Shown here: piece after piece, positions 24,832 through 37,041 of the stretch
Layout: each line of letters begins with the position of its first letter
Numbering within the stretch: the stretch's first letter is position 1
NCBI RefSeq assembly: GCF_010389155.1
Contig: NC_057764.1
Coordinates: 39,254,275 to 39,318,274, forward strand
Source of the DNA: Erigeron canadensis
Taxonomy: Eukaryota; Streptophyta; Magnoliopsida; Asterales; Asteraceae
Length of the DNA stretch: 64,000 nt
Direction: 5' to 3'
Made by a program: the position numbers and the translations under genes
The notes under the pieces: model-generated
The model's database searches: none
What the model was told of the DNA's origin: nothing
Seen by the model: only the letters and a program-made list of their open reading frames with translations

Positions 24832-26699
24832 TTAATTGATTGTTGCCAAGTGAACATCAAGTCTTCTAAGCCAGACAGAGTGAAGAATCATGTGAAAGAG
24901 GTCAAAATGTTTAGCCGGAAAGTTAAGCCTGAAGTGTCGTTGCACTTCAATCACTCTCTTTTGCATTTTAAGATACTTTTCAAAAGGTATCTCTTGCAAA
25001 ATCTTTTTGAGATCAGGAATTTTATCTACCGGTACTTGTACAGAAAATTGACTCCAATCCAACACATCGCTATATGGTAGGACATAATGATCCTTAATGA
25101 TCACAGGAACACATCCCATGTAGATTGCTTCGGTTAATCTAGCGCTTGCAACTTCAAAACCACTAGGACATAAGCAATACTTACTTTGACTAATAAACTC
25201 GCTGTAGTTTTGGCCTTTTGGAAGGTAAGTGTGAACTTGAATATCTTTATCTTCATTGTTTCCCCAATGTTGAAATAACTTACTTCGTATAGGACCACGA
25301 ACTTTACCAGAAAAGAAGGCCAAGATTGAACGATTGTGAGGTGATTTGCCACTACCTACACTCGGGGTATTGTTGAATGGCCCGTTGATCTCTGACATTG
25401 ATACATCTCGTCTTGGAATGAAACCTTCTGATCGATTAGCATTGCAAAGCACTCTTATCAGATTCTGAAATAGTTTTGGATTTCCCTTTGATACAGATGG
25501 CCCCTAATTAAAGTATCATGTCAATCATTAATTCATACATGTATTAGTTAATTAGTTAACTATTAATAACTGAATGTGATTATAAAAATCGAGTTAGCTA
25601 AGTAAGGACTAATTAAGTACCCAATCATGACAAGAAACATAGAAGTGATCAGCTCCATTGCTACGGTTCCAATAAGGATATCTTTCTGCGATGACTCCAA
25701 CGTAATCTTCAACTATTGCTTGTATTCGTTTGCTAAAATGATGGATTTCAGATGGCGTGTAAAGGTAGTAAACGATGTTGGTTACACTTATTGGGATAAA
25801 GAAGGCATGTGCTTCATCAGGATGGCTAGCAGCCATAGGATTTCCATTTCTTTCCATCTCTTCGATAAAATCACCCTCGATGCTATAAACATATCTCATG
25901 GGACCATTATGCACCAAGGGAACATCTCCTTCCTTGTAAGTCCATATCTTGAATGTCTTCATCATTTCATTATGACTCCTAAATGCAGCAAAAGATAGAG
26001 TACATATACTTAATTGCTTGTGTATATATATAAAGTGTTGGTATTAACATCAATATGGCAATAATGCTTTAGGTTTATATGCAAAATATAAACATAATTT
26101 TGAGATAGGCTAAAAATCTCTATATGCAAACAACTTGACAGTTCATAAACACTAAAATAAATACTTTATTGTATATGTTAGACTGGCCATTGTACACAAT
26201 GAAAACTAGATAACTCAAATACTCATGACTTACTGAAGAAAGGCGAATGGATTCCTATAAATGCTCTCGTCTGCTGGTATGAAACTCGCGTCTTTTTGAC
26301 TTGATGTAAAGCTTTTCTGAACAATCGCTTTAAGAATTTGGTCTCGTGCTTTAGCCAACTGTTCTTCGATTCTTTCTGGTTTAATAGTATTCTTCTGATG
26401 AACAATTAAATGTTAAAGCGGTTATTGCATATATATAGCTAGACCAAATAGCTAAGGGAGACCATATAAGAAATAAAGAAGTTAAATATTGACTATAAGA
26501 AATATGAATGACCATAATACAAAAACAATACCATGTTCTTCAATGCAGCTTCATTTTGCTGAAGTCTGGAGGTTGATATTAATGGCGAATTGGAGAAGGA
26601 GCCACTATAATGAATTTGATTCATTGGGGAAGAAAGCACTACAATAAAAAGAAGTGAAATGATGATTAATCTGATGGTGAGTTTGGTAGCAACTACCAT
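24832..26699 (-). CDS. GT47 exostosin-family glycosyltransferase, copy A
   Basis: Four exons: 26532-26699, 26234-26394, 25621-25978 and 24832-25503, giving 452 residues with intron phases 0, 2, 0. Type II membrane topology is predicted: a hydrophobic anchor at about residues 8-24 (KLTIRLIIISLLFIVVL), a variable stem (exon 2), then the exostosin domain. Conserved blocks are MMKTFKIWTYKEGD, HPDEAHAFFIPIS, RYPYWNRSNGADHFYVSCHD, SQSKYCLCPSGFEVAS and GCVPVIIKDHYVLPY. This is the family of Arabidopsis At5g03795-like proteins, which are Golgi glycosyltransferases thought to build cell-wall polysaccharides. The sugar donor and acceptor are unknown. It is the most 3' member of the four-gene array. No stop or frameshift is seen. 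Confidence 0.9.
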
Positions 26700-29643
26700 T
26701 TTTGCTTTCTTCCAGTATGTATATCTTACTACTTTACATGTTAATCTCTTGAATGTACATATAAGATGATGTTGATCCCCTCCTCTTTTCTAGCCCCTAA
26801 CTAATTGCTAATTTAGTATTATTTTTTATTAAATATGTTAATCAAGTAAACATTAACTTAATCTCCACTCTACTTGCACATTACACACCTACATCTAAGA
26901 TTTTTTTTATCATATTGGTTGGTTTGATATCTTTTCTCATGAAAGCTTGGTATGTCCCATGATCTATTTCTCAGCATTTTTGACATTTTTTAGTCCATCA
27001 TGTCATGGCCGTAAGTATTAATTAGAAAATAAACTATAATGAATTTAAGTCCACCATTTTGTTGACTTTGATTGGATCAATAAAAACTGAGTGATATTGA
27101 GTTTCTTGATTGCAGCTCTACTGGGCACAAGTTGAAGCAAAGAAGGTAAGGCCTTTAAATACGTGGGAATAATAAATTGGGAACCTCCAAAATGGGAATC
27201 CACTGTTAGTATGTTACGGATTGAATCCAACTTTTATGTACATGTCATATATACATTCTTGATCGATGCCTCTCATTAGATAGTTCAGGTTCAACCCAAC
27301 TAAAAAAAGTATGCAATCTCTTGCGGGATCCTGCATTTAAATTGAAGATTAACAGTTTCAGGTAGGATTTTAATTCAATATTTTTACTAAATCAGCCTAG
27401 TTACCAAAACAGTTAGGACACTATGAATCGTCTGCCTGATTGTTAATTAAACTGGTGAATTGTATTGATATTCAAAGTATTTACAATAAAATCAAAGAAA
27501 CTTGGCCATAATCAGGCCTAATACTACCACAAGTCCACAACCTACAAGAAATTCTGTCAGCAATATCAATATACTAATACTATACAGACCTCAGCCAGAG
27601 CATACTAAATTGAATACAAACCAGCTATAACACCTCAAAACAGACCATAAAACTCAAAGTATGCTAGAAAGGGACCAAGTAGCTTCATCTTTCACAGCTC
27701 ACTATTCCAATTCGCATGCATACTTCAAGACAAAATAGTCCAATATCACCTGCCCATCAGACTGCCACAAAATTGAAGTTAACCCATTTCATCTTCCACT
27801 GCCTGATTGTTAAAGTCCAAGATGTCCAACATTTAGCATAAACGTTACATCTGCAACGAACTCTAGCATTTGTATGTTCTGCTAAAACCTCATTTTCGTG
27901 CAAGTCAATTAGCCTTGATGATAAGAAGAAGACGAGGAAATTTCTGTGTGCACATGTGAGAAAATGAGTGTGAAAAATGCATCTTATGTTTATGTAGTGA
28001 TTAGTTGGAAAAGTTTTGAAGGTGCTTCCTAATTCATGTATATGGTCAATGTGTCGATAAAACAAAAAACAAGAAATCGGTGGGACACTGGGACTGTCTA
28101 GTTGTTATTCTATTCCTTAATCATAAAAACTAGGCTCATAGAGATCTGATGGGACAATGCAGACCCTGAACCTGCGCATACTACTAAACTATCGACCACC
28201 CTCTTAAGTCCTTCAAAGTATATGACTCTATCTGGCTAGTTTTTAGTAAGTTGTGGAAAGTAATATGAAAACTTTAAAGAAAATTATATTGATAATAGGG
28301 TTAAATTGGCAAACCTTTACTATAGGCAAGAGGGTAAGAACTAGGCTCATAGAGATGGATGAAGGGGATATTGAGCTTTGTGGTGGCACCTGTGGGTTCA
28401 TCGTTATCATGTGTTGTTGCTGAGCTATGGCTGCAATCTGTACATTGTTTGGTGCAGCCATCATGGTAAAAGTGCAGAACGGATCTGGTCTGTGGTGGCA
28501 TTATGGAGTCAGGCATGGAACCATGTCCCCATGGGTTGCAGCTCATGGTCTAGTTGGTACTCCTTTCTGCATCGTCATATAGGCTGTCAAGTGTAAAATT
28601 ATCCAGCCCTCCAACCTAAATAATCTCCATAAAAAAACCATAGAATCTCAGAGTATAGACATGAACTTCTTGATAAGCATTAAAAACAGGATGCAATTTC
28701 TAGCAAGAACAACATGTTAATATTACAATTCTAAATAATCATAACAATGTCAATAAACATATTGGAAAGAAATATTTCTATAGTGAAAACAATGTTATGA
28801 TTTCTAAATTGACTGATTTATAACAAAAGTTGGGTGAATATGAAACGGGTCAAAGGTCGCCCATAATGTAGTTTTTAATGCTTAGAACCTTCCCAACGAA
28901 TTTTACTTAGATAATTAGCTTAGCATGAAAAGATATATGTTTTGTAACAAATACGTAATGATAAAACTTCTAATTAAAACTATAGTTTTGGGCAAATGAA
29001 ATTTCAAGTCAACCCAACCAGAGCTGACCCCTGCAGAAGAAACACCCTTCTTAAAAAAACCTGTTACACCAACTTGCTCGACCCGGCCATTTTGCAAGCT
29101 GTAATACAAACATAAAAACAGTTCATGAATCAATGGGTTGAAGTATAGTTGAGACAGATAATCATACCAGTTTAATTGCAGACGTCAATCTCATTAGAGC
29201 TTGGAACAGTTATCAAGGCTAATTCCCATGTTAACTTCCATAATTGAGGGCACCAAATGTTGACCTTTCTATATTATGGGTTTTTTATATAAGCAAAGAA
29301 GGTGGTTTGTATTTTTGTTTAAACTCGAAAGGGAGCGGCATACTTTGGCAGTTTGGCGGTAGCGTGTCCATGGGCAATAAACACAGCAATTGGGCCTGCT
29401 ATCCAAGTTACGTTTATTTTCAACATGGGCCAAACTACAAAAGTATGGCCTACTTTTTGGGCTTACTTAAAAATGTGGCCTATATCAGAATGTATGATAT
29501 GGTTTTGTTTTGTGAATGTTAATTCATAAAACCTAAAAAAGGAATGGTCTTAGAAAAATGGTTGTTTAACTTATTATATGAAGATAATAATAAATGCTTA
29601 CATAGGATGGTGATATTACATTAACATATATTATAGTACAATC
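26700..29643. other. intergenic between GT47 copies A and B
   Basis: It contains the 5' flank of copy A, including a short block shared with the upstream regions of copies B and D near 27,105-27,150. The 3' flank of copy B is also here. A degraded Met/Gln/Pro-rich frame lies at 28,243-28,600 (separate entry). No exostosin remnant was found. Confidence 0.4.
28243..28600 (-). pseudogene. possible degraded Met/Gln/Pro-rich coding fragment
   Basis: The minus strand reads MMAAPNNVQIAAIAQQQ followed by HMITMNPQVPPQSSISPSS. Upstream, in shifting frames, are YMTMQKGVPTRP and PWGHGSMPDSIMPPQTRS, interrupted by in-frame stops. The composition looks like the low-complexity tail of a regulatory protein, but I cannot name the parent gene. 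It may be a captured or retroposed fragment. An alternative is chance open sequence. Confidence 0.25.
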
Positions 29644-31377
29644 TTAGTTAGGCACATGTCTTAACAAAACATTTAGTCTTCTTAGCCACACAGAATGAAG
29701 AATCATATGAAGGACATCATATGGTTTGGCTGGAATGTTCACACTGAAGTGTCTTTGCACTTGAATCACTCTTTTTTGCATTTCTATATACTTTGAATAA
29801 GGTATCTCTTCCAATATCCTTTTAAGATCTTGAATCTTATTTACCGGTACTTGTACAGAAAATTGACTCCAATCCAACACATCACTATATGGTAGAACAT
29901 AATGATCCTTGATGATCACAGGAACACATCCATGGTAGATTGCTTCTGTCACCCTAGAGCTAGCAACCTCGTAGCCACTAGGACACAGACAATACTTGCT
30001 CTGGCCCAATAACTCGGTGTAGTTTTTTCCTTTCGGGAGGTAGCTATAAACTTGAATATCATTATCTTCTTTATTTCCCCAATGTTGGAACAAGTTTTCT
30101 CGTACAACACCATGGTTTCCACCGGCAAAGAATGCTAAAACTGAACGATTGTAAGGTGATTGGCCATTACTCATAATTGGGATATTATCAACTGGAGTGT
30201 TGATCTCGGTCATGGACACATCCCGACTTGGAATGAAACCTTCCGAGCTGTTTGCATTGCAAAGCACTCTTATGAAGTTTTCAAAGAGTTTTGGGTTTCC
30301 CCGTGAAACAAAAGGCCCCTGTATTTATTATACATATCAACAAATACATATATATCATTCAATAAGATTAATTGATATAGATTAGCAAAGAAATTATTAA
30401 CTAAAAGTCAAAAGTATTTTATACTATACCCAGTCGTGACAGGATACAAAGAAGTGATCAGCTCCATTGCTACGATTCCAATAAGGATACCTTTGTGCGA
30501 TAACACCAATGTAGTCTTCGACTATTGCTTGCATACGTTCGAAGAAACCAATGGATTCGGCAGGTGTGTGAAGGAAGTAGACAATTTTGGTTATACTAAT
30601 CGGGATAAAGAAGGCATGTGCTTCATCGGGATGGGTAGCCACCATCGGATTTCCTTTCCTCTCCATCTCTTCGATGAAGTCACCCTCGATGCTGTATATG
30701 TATTTCATTGGACCGTTATGCATCAAGGGGATATCTCCTTCCTTATAAGTCCATATCTTGAATGTCCTCATCATCTCATTGTGACTCCTAAATTAAATTA
30801 AGTACATTACATATTTCTATGAGGAAATTCAAGTGTATATATAAACATGACCTCGCTAATTCTACAAGAAAAAGGTAATTAGCTAGTACATTCAACTTAA
30901 CTTGAAAAAGGCAAACGGATTCTTGTAAATAATGGTTACTGATTCGGGGATCAAACTCCCATTCCTTTGGCTCGATTCAAATAAGCTTTTGTCAACAATT
31001 GCTTGGAGAATTCTACCTCTAGCTCTAGCTAACTGATGTTCAATTCTTGCTAGTAGTGTAGTGCTATCATTATTCTAATGATCATCAGAAACACAAAAAT
31101 AATTAAAACAGGTTACGAACTGAGACTAGCTAGGTTACGAAAAAAATAATGACGTACTTAAAATATTAACAAGCTAGCTAGGGAGAATTGAAGATCATGA
31201 AGCATCGATGGATCAGTAAATTTTTTTACTTACCGTGGTATTGGGTACAACTTTAACTTGCTCAGGCTCATGATGAGTAGTTGTTGCTACTGGCAAATTG
31301 ACTGTGCGGGTTTGATTCGTTGGAAAAACATAAATTATTATTACAAGAAAAAATAATGCAAGTTGCCCGAATGTCAT
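29644..31377 (-). CDS. GT47 exostosin-family glycosyltransferase, copy B
   Basis: Four exons: 31234-31377, 30902-31074, 30430-30787 and 29644-30318, giving 449 residues and the same phases (0, 2, 0) as its neighbours. I chose the ATG at 31377 (MTFGQLALFFLVIIIYVF), because it puts the membrane anchor at the N-terminus as in the other copies. An upstream in-frame ATG at 31482 would add 35 residues. The exostosin domain has MMRTFKIWTYKEGDIPLMHN, HPDEAHAFFIPIS, SQSKYCLCPSGYEVASSR or its equivalent, and GCVPVIIKDHYVLPY. Predicted Golgi type II enzyme with unknown sugar specificity. No disabling mutation is seen. Confidence 0.88.
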
Positions 31378-31482
31378 GCCTCTGGATATTAACAACTTGT
31401 ACGTAGCTAGATCGAACTTATAAATAATGATGGCCGGAAACGAACGAGATCCAACATAATTGATCACGCCTGGAAACAACAT

Positions 31483-32560
31483 TTATTTAATTTAACGAGG
31501 CAAACGTATTAATTATTGTCAATGGCTTCGTTTGTAATTAAATAATTCGAGGTAAACAAATTAAAAAGGCGAAACTAGCTAGCTAGTGCGTACGTATGGA
31601 GTACGTTATGGGAAGTGATTGATTGCTAGAGTAAAAGTTTAGCTTTAAACTTAATTGGCCTCCACTCAATCTATATATTCTAGCCTACTAATTAATTGCT
31701 TGCACATCACATGATACATTTTACTAACATGCAATGCACATATTTTCTAGTTTTTATTTTTGACTGAAATTTGTCAAGCTAGCTAGGCTTTGAATCTCAC
31801 AATATCTTTTAATTTAGCCGTAAGTTACCATGAATTCGATTTCTTTAAAGCATTAAAAAATACTCCAATTAATATATACACTGTCTGTTAATTAATTTGT
31901 CAAAAATTGCCGGTCATGATATATGCATGCATGCATGATTGCAGATCCGATCGATGGCACGAACAATAAGGGCAAAGAAGGCGCAGTACGTTGTGGTATG
32001 TATATATAGTAGTAGTAACAAATACCGAGTAATATATATTCTAATTAATTTTAGTATTTTGCAAAGGAATTAAGAGATTATATATTATTTTATTCTGTAC
32101 GTACTTTTTAGTATTCGATGGGCATCAAACTTATTCAAAACGTACGTATTCATAGTTGATTAAATCCTATCTGTGTGTACTAAATTTCTTGAAACTAACC
32201 ACGAATTAGTCATGATACCTCTTTCTTTTAATTAGTGTCCGATCTCCATGGATCTCTTTCATCGATCATGTTTGGCTGTAAAATAATACAGTAGAAAATT
32301 TTGGTCGAAAAGCAACCATCTCGAGTCAAATAGCTTAACCAATTAAATTGCCTTAATTAACCTCACTAATTTACAAACATGTACGTACGTTCTGTGTAAG
32401 ATAGCTTGCTTGTTTTTACAAAGCCAACCATGCATGTAAATTTATGATGTTAATTAGTTAACTATATGGTTAATTAATTAGTACATGTAAATGTGTATAG
32501 TACGTACGTAGTACACTAAAATATTACAAACAAGATTTCAATATATATTCGATCAATTAA
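31483..32560. other. intergenic between GT47 copies B and C
   Basis: AT-rich, with many GCTAGCTAG and GTACGTAC runs. A block at about 31,940-31,995 (GCAGATCC ... GCAAAGAAGG ... GTACGTTGTGG) is shared with the upstream region of copy D. No gene is visible. Confidence 0.5.
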
Positions 32561-34300
32561 TTAAGGTCGGTCAACAAGAACGTTAAGTCGTCTTAGCCAC
32601 ACCGAGTGAAGAATCATGTGAAAGACATCAAAGGGTTTAGCCGGAATGTTAACCATGAAGTGTCTTTGTACTTCCATCACCTTTTTTTGCATTTCCAGAT
32701 ACTTTTCAAAAGGTATATCTTGCAAAACTCTTTTCAGATCCGGAATCTGATCTACGGCTACTATTACAGAAAATTGACTCCAATCCAACACATCACCATA
32801 AGGTAGAGCGTAATGATCCTTGATAATCACGGGGATGCATCCTACGTAGATCGCTTCCGTTGCTCTAGCACTTGCAACTTCGTAGCCACTAGGACATAGA
32901 CAATACTTGCTTTGGGTCAGTAGCTCGCTGTAGTTTTGTCCTTTCGGAAGGTAATCGTAAATTTGAATGTCATTATCTTCCTTGCTTCCCCAATGTTGGA
33001 ACAACTTGTTGCGTACAAATCCATGGTTTCCACCCGCAAAAAATGCAAAGATAGAACGATTATAAGGTGACCGCCCACTGCTTACATCTGGGATGTTGTT
33101 GTATGGCCCATTAATCTCTGTCATTGACACATCCCGGTTTGGAATGAATCCTTCTGAGATGTTGGCATTGCAAAGCACTCTAATGAGATTCTCAAAGAGT
33201 TTAGGGCTTCCCCGTGAAACAAGTGGCCCCTGTACGTTATATATACACATGATTAATTAGTTAAGATTGTACATGCTACCAAGAATCTGATTAATTAATT
33301 ATACAATAAGTAGAAGATCGATGCATATATCTAATTAAATGAAGTAACTTTAATTTATAAATGAAGTAATGCGCGTACCCAATCATGACAAGAAACATAG
33401 AAATGATCAGCTCCATTGCTACGGTTCCAATAAGGGTACCTTTCTGCGATGACACCTATGTAGTCTTCGACTATTGCCTGCATACGTTCGAAAAAACCAT
33501 AGGATTCTTCAGTCGTGAAGAGATAGTGTACAATTTTTGCTACACTTATAGGAATGAAGAATGCATGTGCTTCATCTGGATGGTTAGCCGCCATAGGATT
33601 CCCTTTTCGCTCCATCTCCTCGATGAAGTGACCCTCGACACTGTATATACTTTTCATCGGACCTACATGAACCAAGGGGATATCTCCTTCCCTATAAGTC
33701 CATATCTTGAATGTCCTCATCATCTCTGTATGACTCCTGATCATGCATATATGGATTTAGAATAAATTTGAGATAGATTTGCTACAAAAGTAGAATAGAA
33801 TTTCCCTTAAATAAATTAAACACACTTAACTGGAAGAAGGCATATGGATTCCTGTATGTGGCTCCTCTAGTAGAGTTGATGAAGCCTCCAACATTCTGAC
33901 TCGGTTCAAAGCTCTTTTGAGTAATCGCCTGGTGAATTCGGCCTCTAGCTTTTGCTAACTGTCCTTCTATTCTTGCTAATCTAATACTCGTACCACATTT
34001 CTAATTATGTAAAAGTGCATAACAAAAACAGGTTACACAATTACGAAATAATTAGTAAATTTAATAAGTACATTGAAGCTATATATAGCTATAATAAGAA
34101 ATTAAAGGAGAATGTGATCAATAAGCACTTATAAATAAATCGCTAGCAAAAAGAGCATAATGAAAAGAAAAAAAAAATACTTCGGTAGTCTTGGGTGCAG
34201 CTTCCTGCTGCACAAATTTGGAGGCTGAGGCTAAAGAAGCCACAAGAAGAACAAAAGAAAAAAGGGATATTATGACGGAGAGATTTTTAGTAGCTGTCAT
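32561..34300 (-). CDS. GT47 exostosin-family glycosyltransferase, copy C
   Basis: Four exons: 34181-34300, 33831-34000, 33379-33736 and 32561-33229, giving 438 residues, the shortest of the four. The first exon is only 40 codons, with a signal-anchor SVIISLFSFVLLVASLA. Its donor is unusual, GAA|GTATTTTTTTTT, running into a long pyrimidine tract. The catalytic part has MMRTFKIWTYREGDIPLVHV, HPDEAHAFFIPIS, NRSNGADHFYVSCHDW and SKYCLCPSGYEVASARATEA, all intact. Predicted Golgi glycosyltransferase of unknown substrate. It shares most wording with copy B, so the two are probably a recent pair. Confidence 0.88.
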
Positions 34301-37041
34301 ATTTGTTCATTCTTTAATTCATTACATACATCAGCTAATTGATCAGCCAGCTAGCTTCTACTGACTTGCCTATACATTACTCGTGTGTCGTGAGAAAGGA
34401 AGAGAGATTGATCGATGCCAAAGGATAATAGAGTGCGTGTAAGGCGGAGCTATATATGTAGAAAAACAAGAGATCGAGTTAAGTTGAATTATATTGCTGA
34501 AGAATGTATATATGTATCATCATCATATATATTTGTATGTTGGGAGAAATTATCGTGTACTTGTTTTTGACACAAGTAGTGTGTTGGGAGCAGGGTTGGC
34601 TATAAGCGTATAATAGTATAATGAATCATAAACATGAAATCCTATTCGTTTATTGGTAAATTATACGAGTATTGAGATTAGTTATAATGTACGTTTATGA
34701 TCATAATCGTACGTGGTATTCGCTTTAAACTAATTGACTTTTTTTTTTTTTTTGAGATCTACACATATAACCTCGTAATATCGATCTCATGGGTCGATGG
34801 GTTTGCAATTGGTATTATATATTTTTAAATGGTATACTACGTTACGTTGGAATAAAGCTTTAAATTGTGTCCGTTCAACTTGCACATTGAAAACCAGATG
34901 AAGAAATTAATGTTATACGAGGAAATTAATTAAGTAGAACAAAAGAATTACGGAGTAAAAAAATTGCTACTCGTATTTGATCAAAAAATAGAGAAAATAA
35001 TATTTTAAATGATTTGATTTTTTTTAAACGGCAAATTTGGACCACTGACGGACCACTGAAGTATCATCATGTCACCAGGGTGCCACCCGATCATATCCTC
35101 ACTAGGCAATAATGTCAATACACCAATTCAGGAATATGAAACTTAATAAATATGAGAAAACCCCCTATGTGAGTTTTGAACCCATGATCTTATGCTCACT
35201 AGACCTTATCCTATCATCAAGATGTCACTAGGCTATTAAGCCATGGACATATATTATGGTCCTGTTATATGAACACTTTAATTCGACATATATAACACAC
35301 ACCATATGGGAAGTATATGTCAATACTTCACGTATGGTATTTTTGAGTTTTCTAGTTGAGTTTATATATTGAATTAGTGAGTGTGTATATACGTTACTTA
35401 TATATATTAAAAGTATTAAAGATCGAAATTGTTCAGTATAATTTTGCTTGAGGACAAAATGCTTATTCACATAAAATTAGCAGAAATTTGTTGAATCGAC
35501 GAATTTAAGGACCAAAGTTGCAGGAAATTTCAAAGTACGAACTAGTACAATATTAAAACTTAGAACCAAAATCGTGTTACATTATAAATTGCATATATAG
35601 ACTATCATTGTATTTGATTTTGGATTTTATTGCTCGTAGCAGTTATGACTAACATACAGTAAGTACATGTGTTGTACGCAAAAATTATATATTCTCTTAA
35701 AAATAATTTTTCAAACGTATAATATTTGCTTGCAGCTATGCGGCCTGTGCATCATAGTCACACTAGGTAATACTTTAATGGGTTGTTATCATTTGAAAAC
35801 TAAAATTTATGTTGAAACCAGTAAATTGTTTGAACATATTGTGATTTAAAACTTCCCACCACCAGCACCATTGCCAGAATTGTGATATGGTACGGGCGAA
35901 GCCTTTAATCGAATGATTGCGCCTTTCAAGGAGGCTTCGCCCTTCTCAGCAGCCTACCTCGAGGCATTTATAAAGAGGTTGGAAATCGGATGCATATGAG
36001 AATGGTGTGGATTTGATGGGCGGCAATCCAAGGTATCATGTGGTGGTTAAATATTGCCTTTACTACTACGATTCCACCATGACGTAGGAGGAGGAGGAGG
36101 AGGAGAGAGAGAGAGAGAGAGAGAGATGATGGTGGTGATGGACAACTATAAATATATTATGTTAAGTTTAAATCACAATGTGTTTAGTTAATTTGTTTGT
36201 TTTTATACAAATTTTAGTTTGTAATAAACATTTCACATACTATAATAGCAAAGTACTTTGATTTTGTGTCCATATGAACGTTGTATTTATTTTAAAAGTG
36301 ATATTATACAATTTATGTATTATCGTATATGTGAAATTTAACCGTTCGTCAAACATACTTATCAGCAAAGTTATCAAGGATATCATGTAATTCTATACTC
36401 GTGTAATAGCATTTTGGGGTTTGCTAAGATGCGTAAATTATATGTACATTTATCATAAAATTATATGAATTTTTAATATGAAAGGTGCAAATTTTATATA
36501 CACGTTAGATACAGCCATTTATAATCCACGAATTCATGCTTGTTGAGTTGTTGCTTAAAAGTTAAAAAGCTGACAAATGAATTAATTGACACGTTTCTCA
36601 AATATAAATACGAGGATTTTAGTTTAATTTGACTTTTTTTTTTACTTCAGTGAATAGATTCTCGGATTCTCATGTCCAAATGTCCAATGCAAGTAAGGAT
36701 GCGTACGCTATGGGGTCGTCAAATTAGTTTACTTTTTTTTTCTCTTTTATTTTAAACAGCCAACTGAAATACTCCGTACTTTATTAATGAAGCTAGCTAG
36801 CCGGATGGTAGCTCAAAATTACGATAAAAATTACTCTATATTAGTTTACTCTCCTTTTGAAATTATGCCAAGAGATTTTTAAGTTTCTAACTTTTAAGTC
36901 AGATACGGTTTTTTTTAAGACATGAAAACTAATACAAACCAAATTTTAAAAAAAAATTTACATACTTCCAATCCTTAATTAATTTGGCAAATTACAACAA
37001 AGTTTTACAAAAGTGATCGAACATGCATGCACTTGTTCCGG
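34301..37041. other. intergenic between GT47 copies C and D
   Basis: 5' flank of copy C and 3' flank of copy D. It holds a GGA/GA microsatellite (36,087-36,126). It also holds a relic of the left-edge MITE family near 36,415-36,520 (GGGGTTTGCTAAGATGCG ... TGTACATTTATCAT). The remainder is AT-rich with no supported gene. Confidence 0.5.
36087..36126. repeat. (GGA)n/(GA)n microsatellite
   Basis: A run of GGA triplets passes directly into about a dozen GA dinucleotides. Such tracts can act as GAGA elements in plant promoters, but here it lies about 2 kb from the nearest start codon. Confidence 0.9.

Noticed and set aside
25627..25998. Plus-strand open frames opposite the GT47 exons (also near 30,436, 33,385 and 37,377-38,200)
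   Set aside because: They are antisense shadows of strongly conserved exostosin exons and recur at the same place in each copy for that reason alone. They show no domain of their own.
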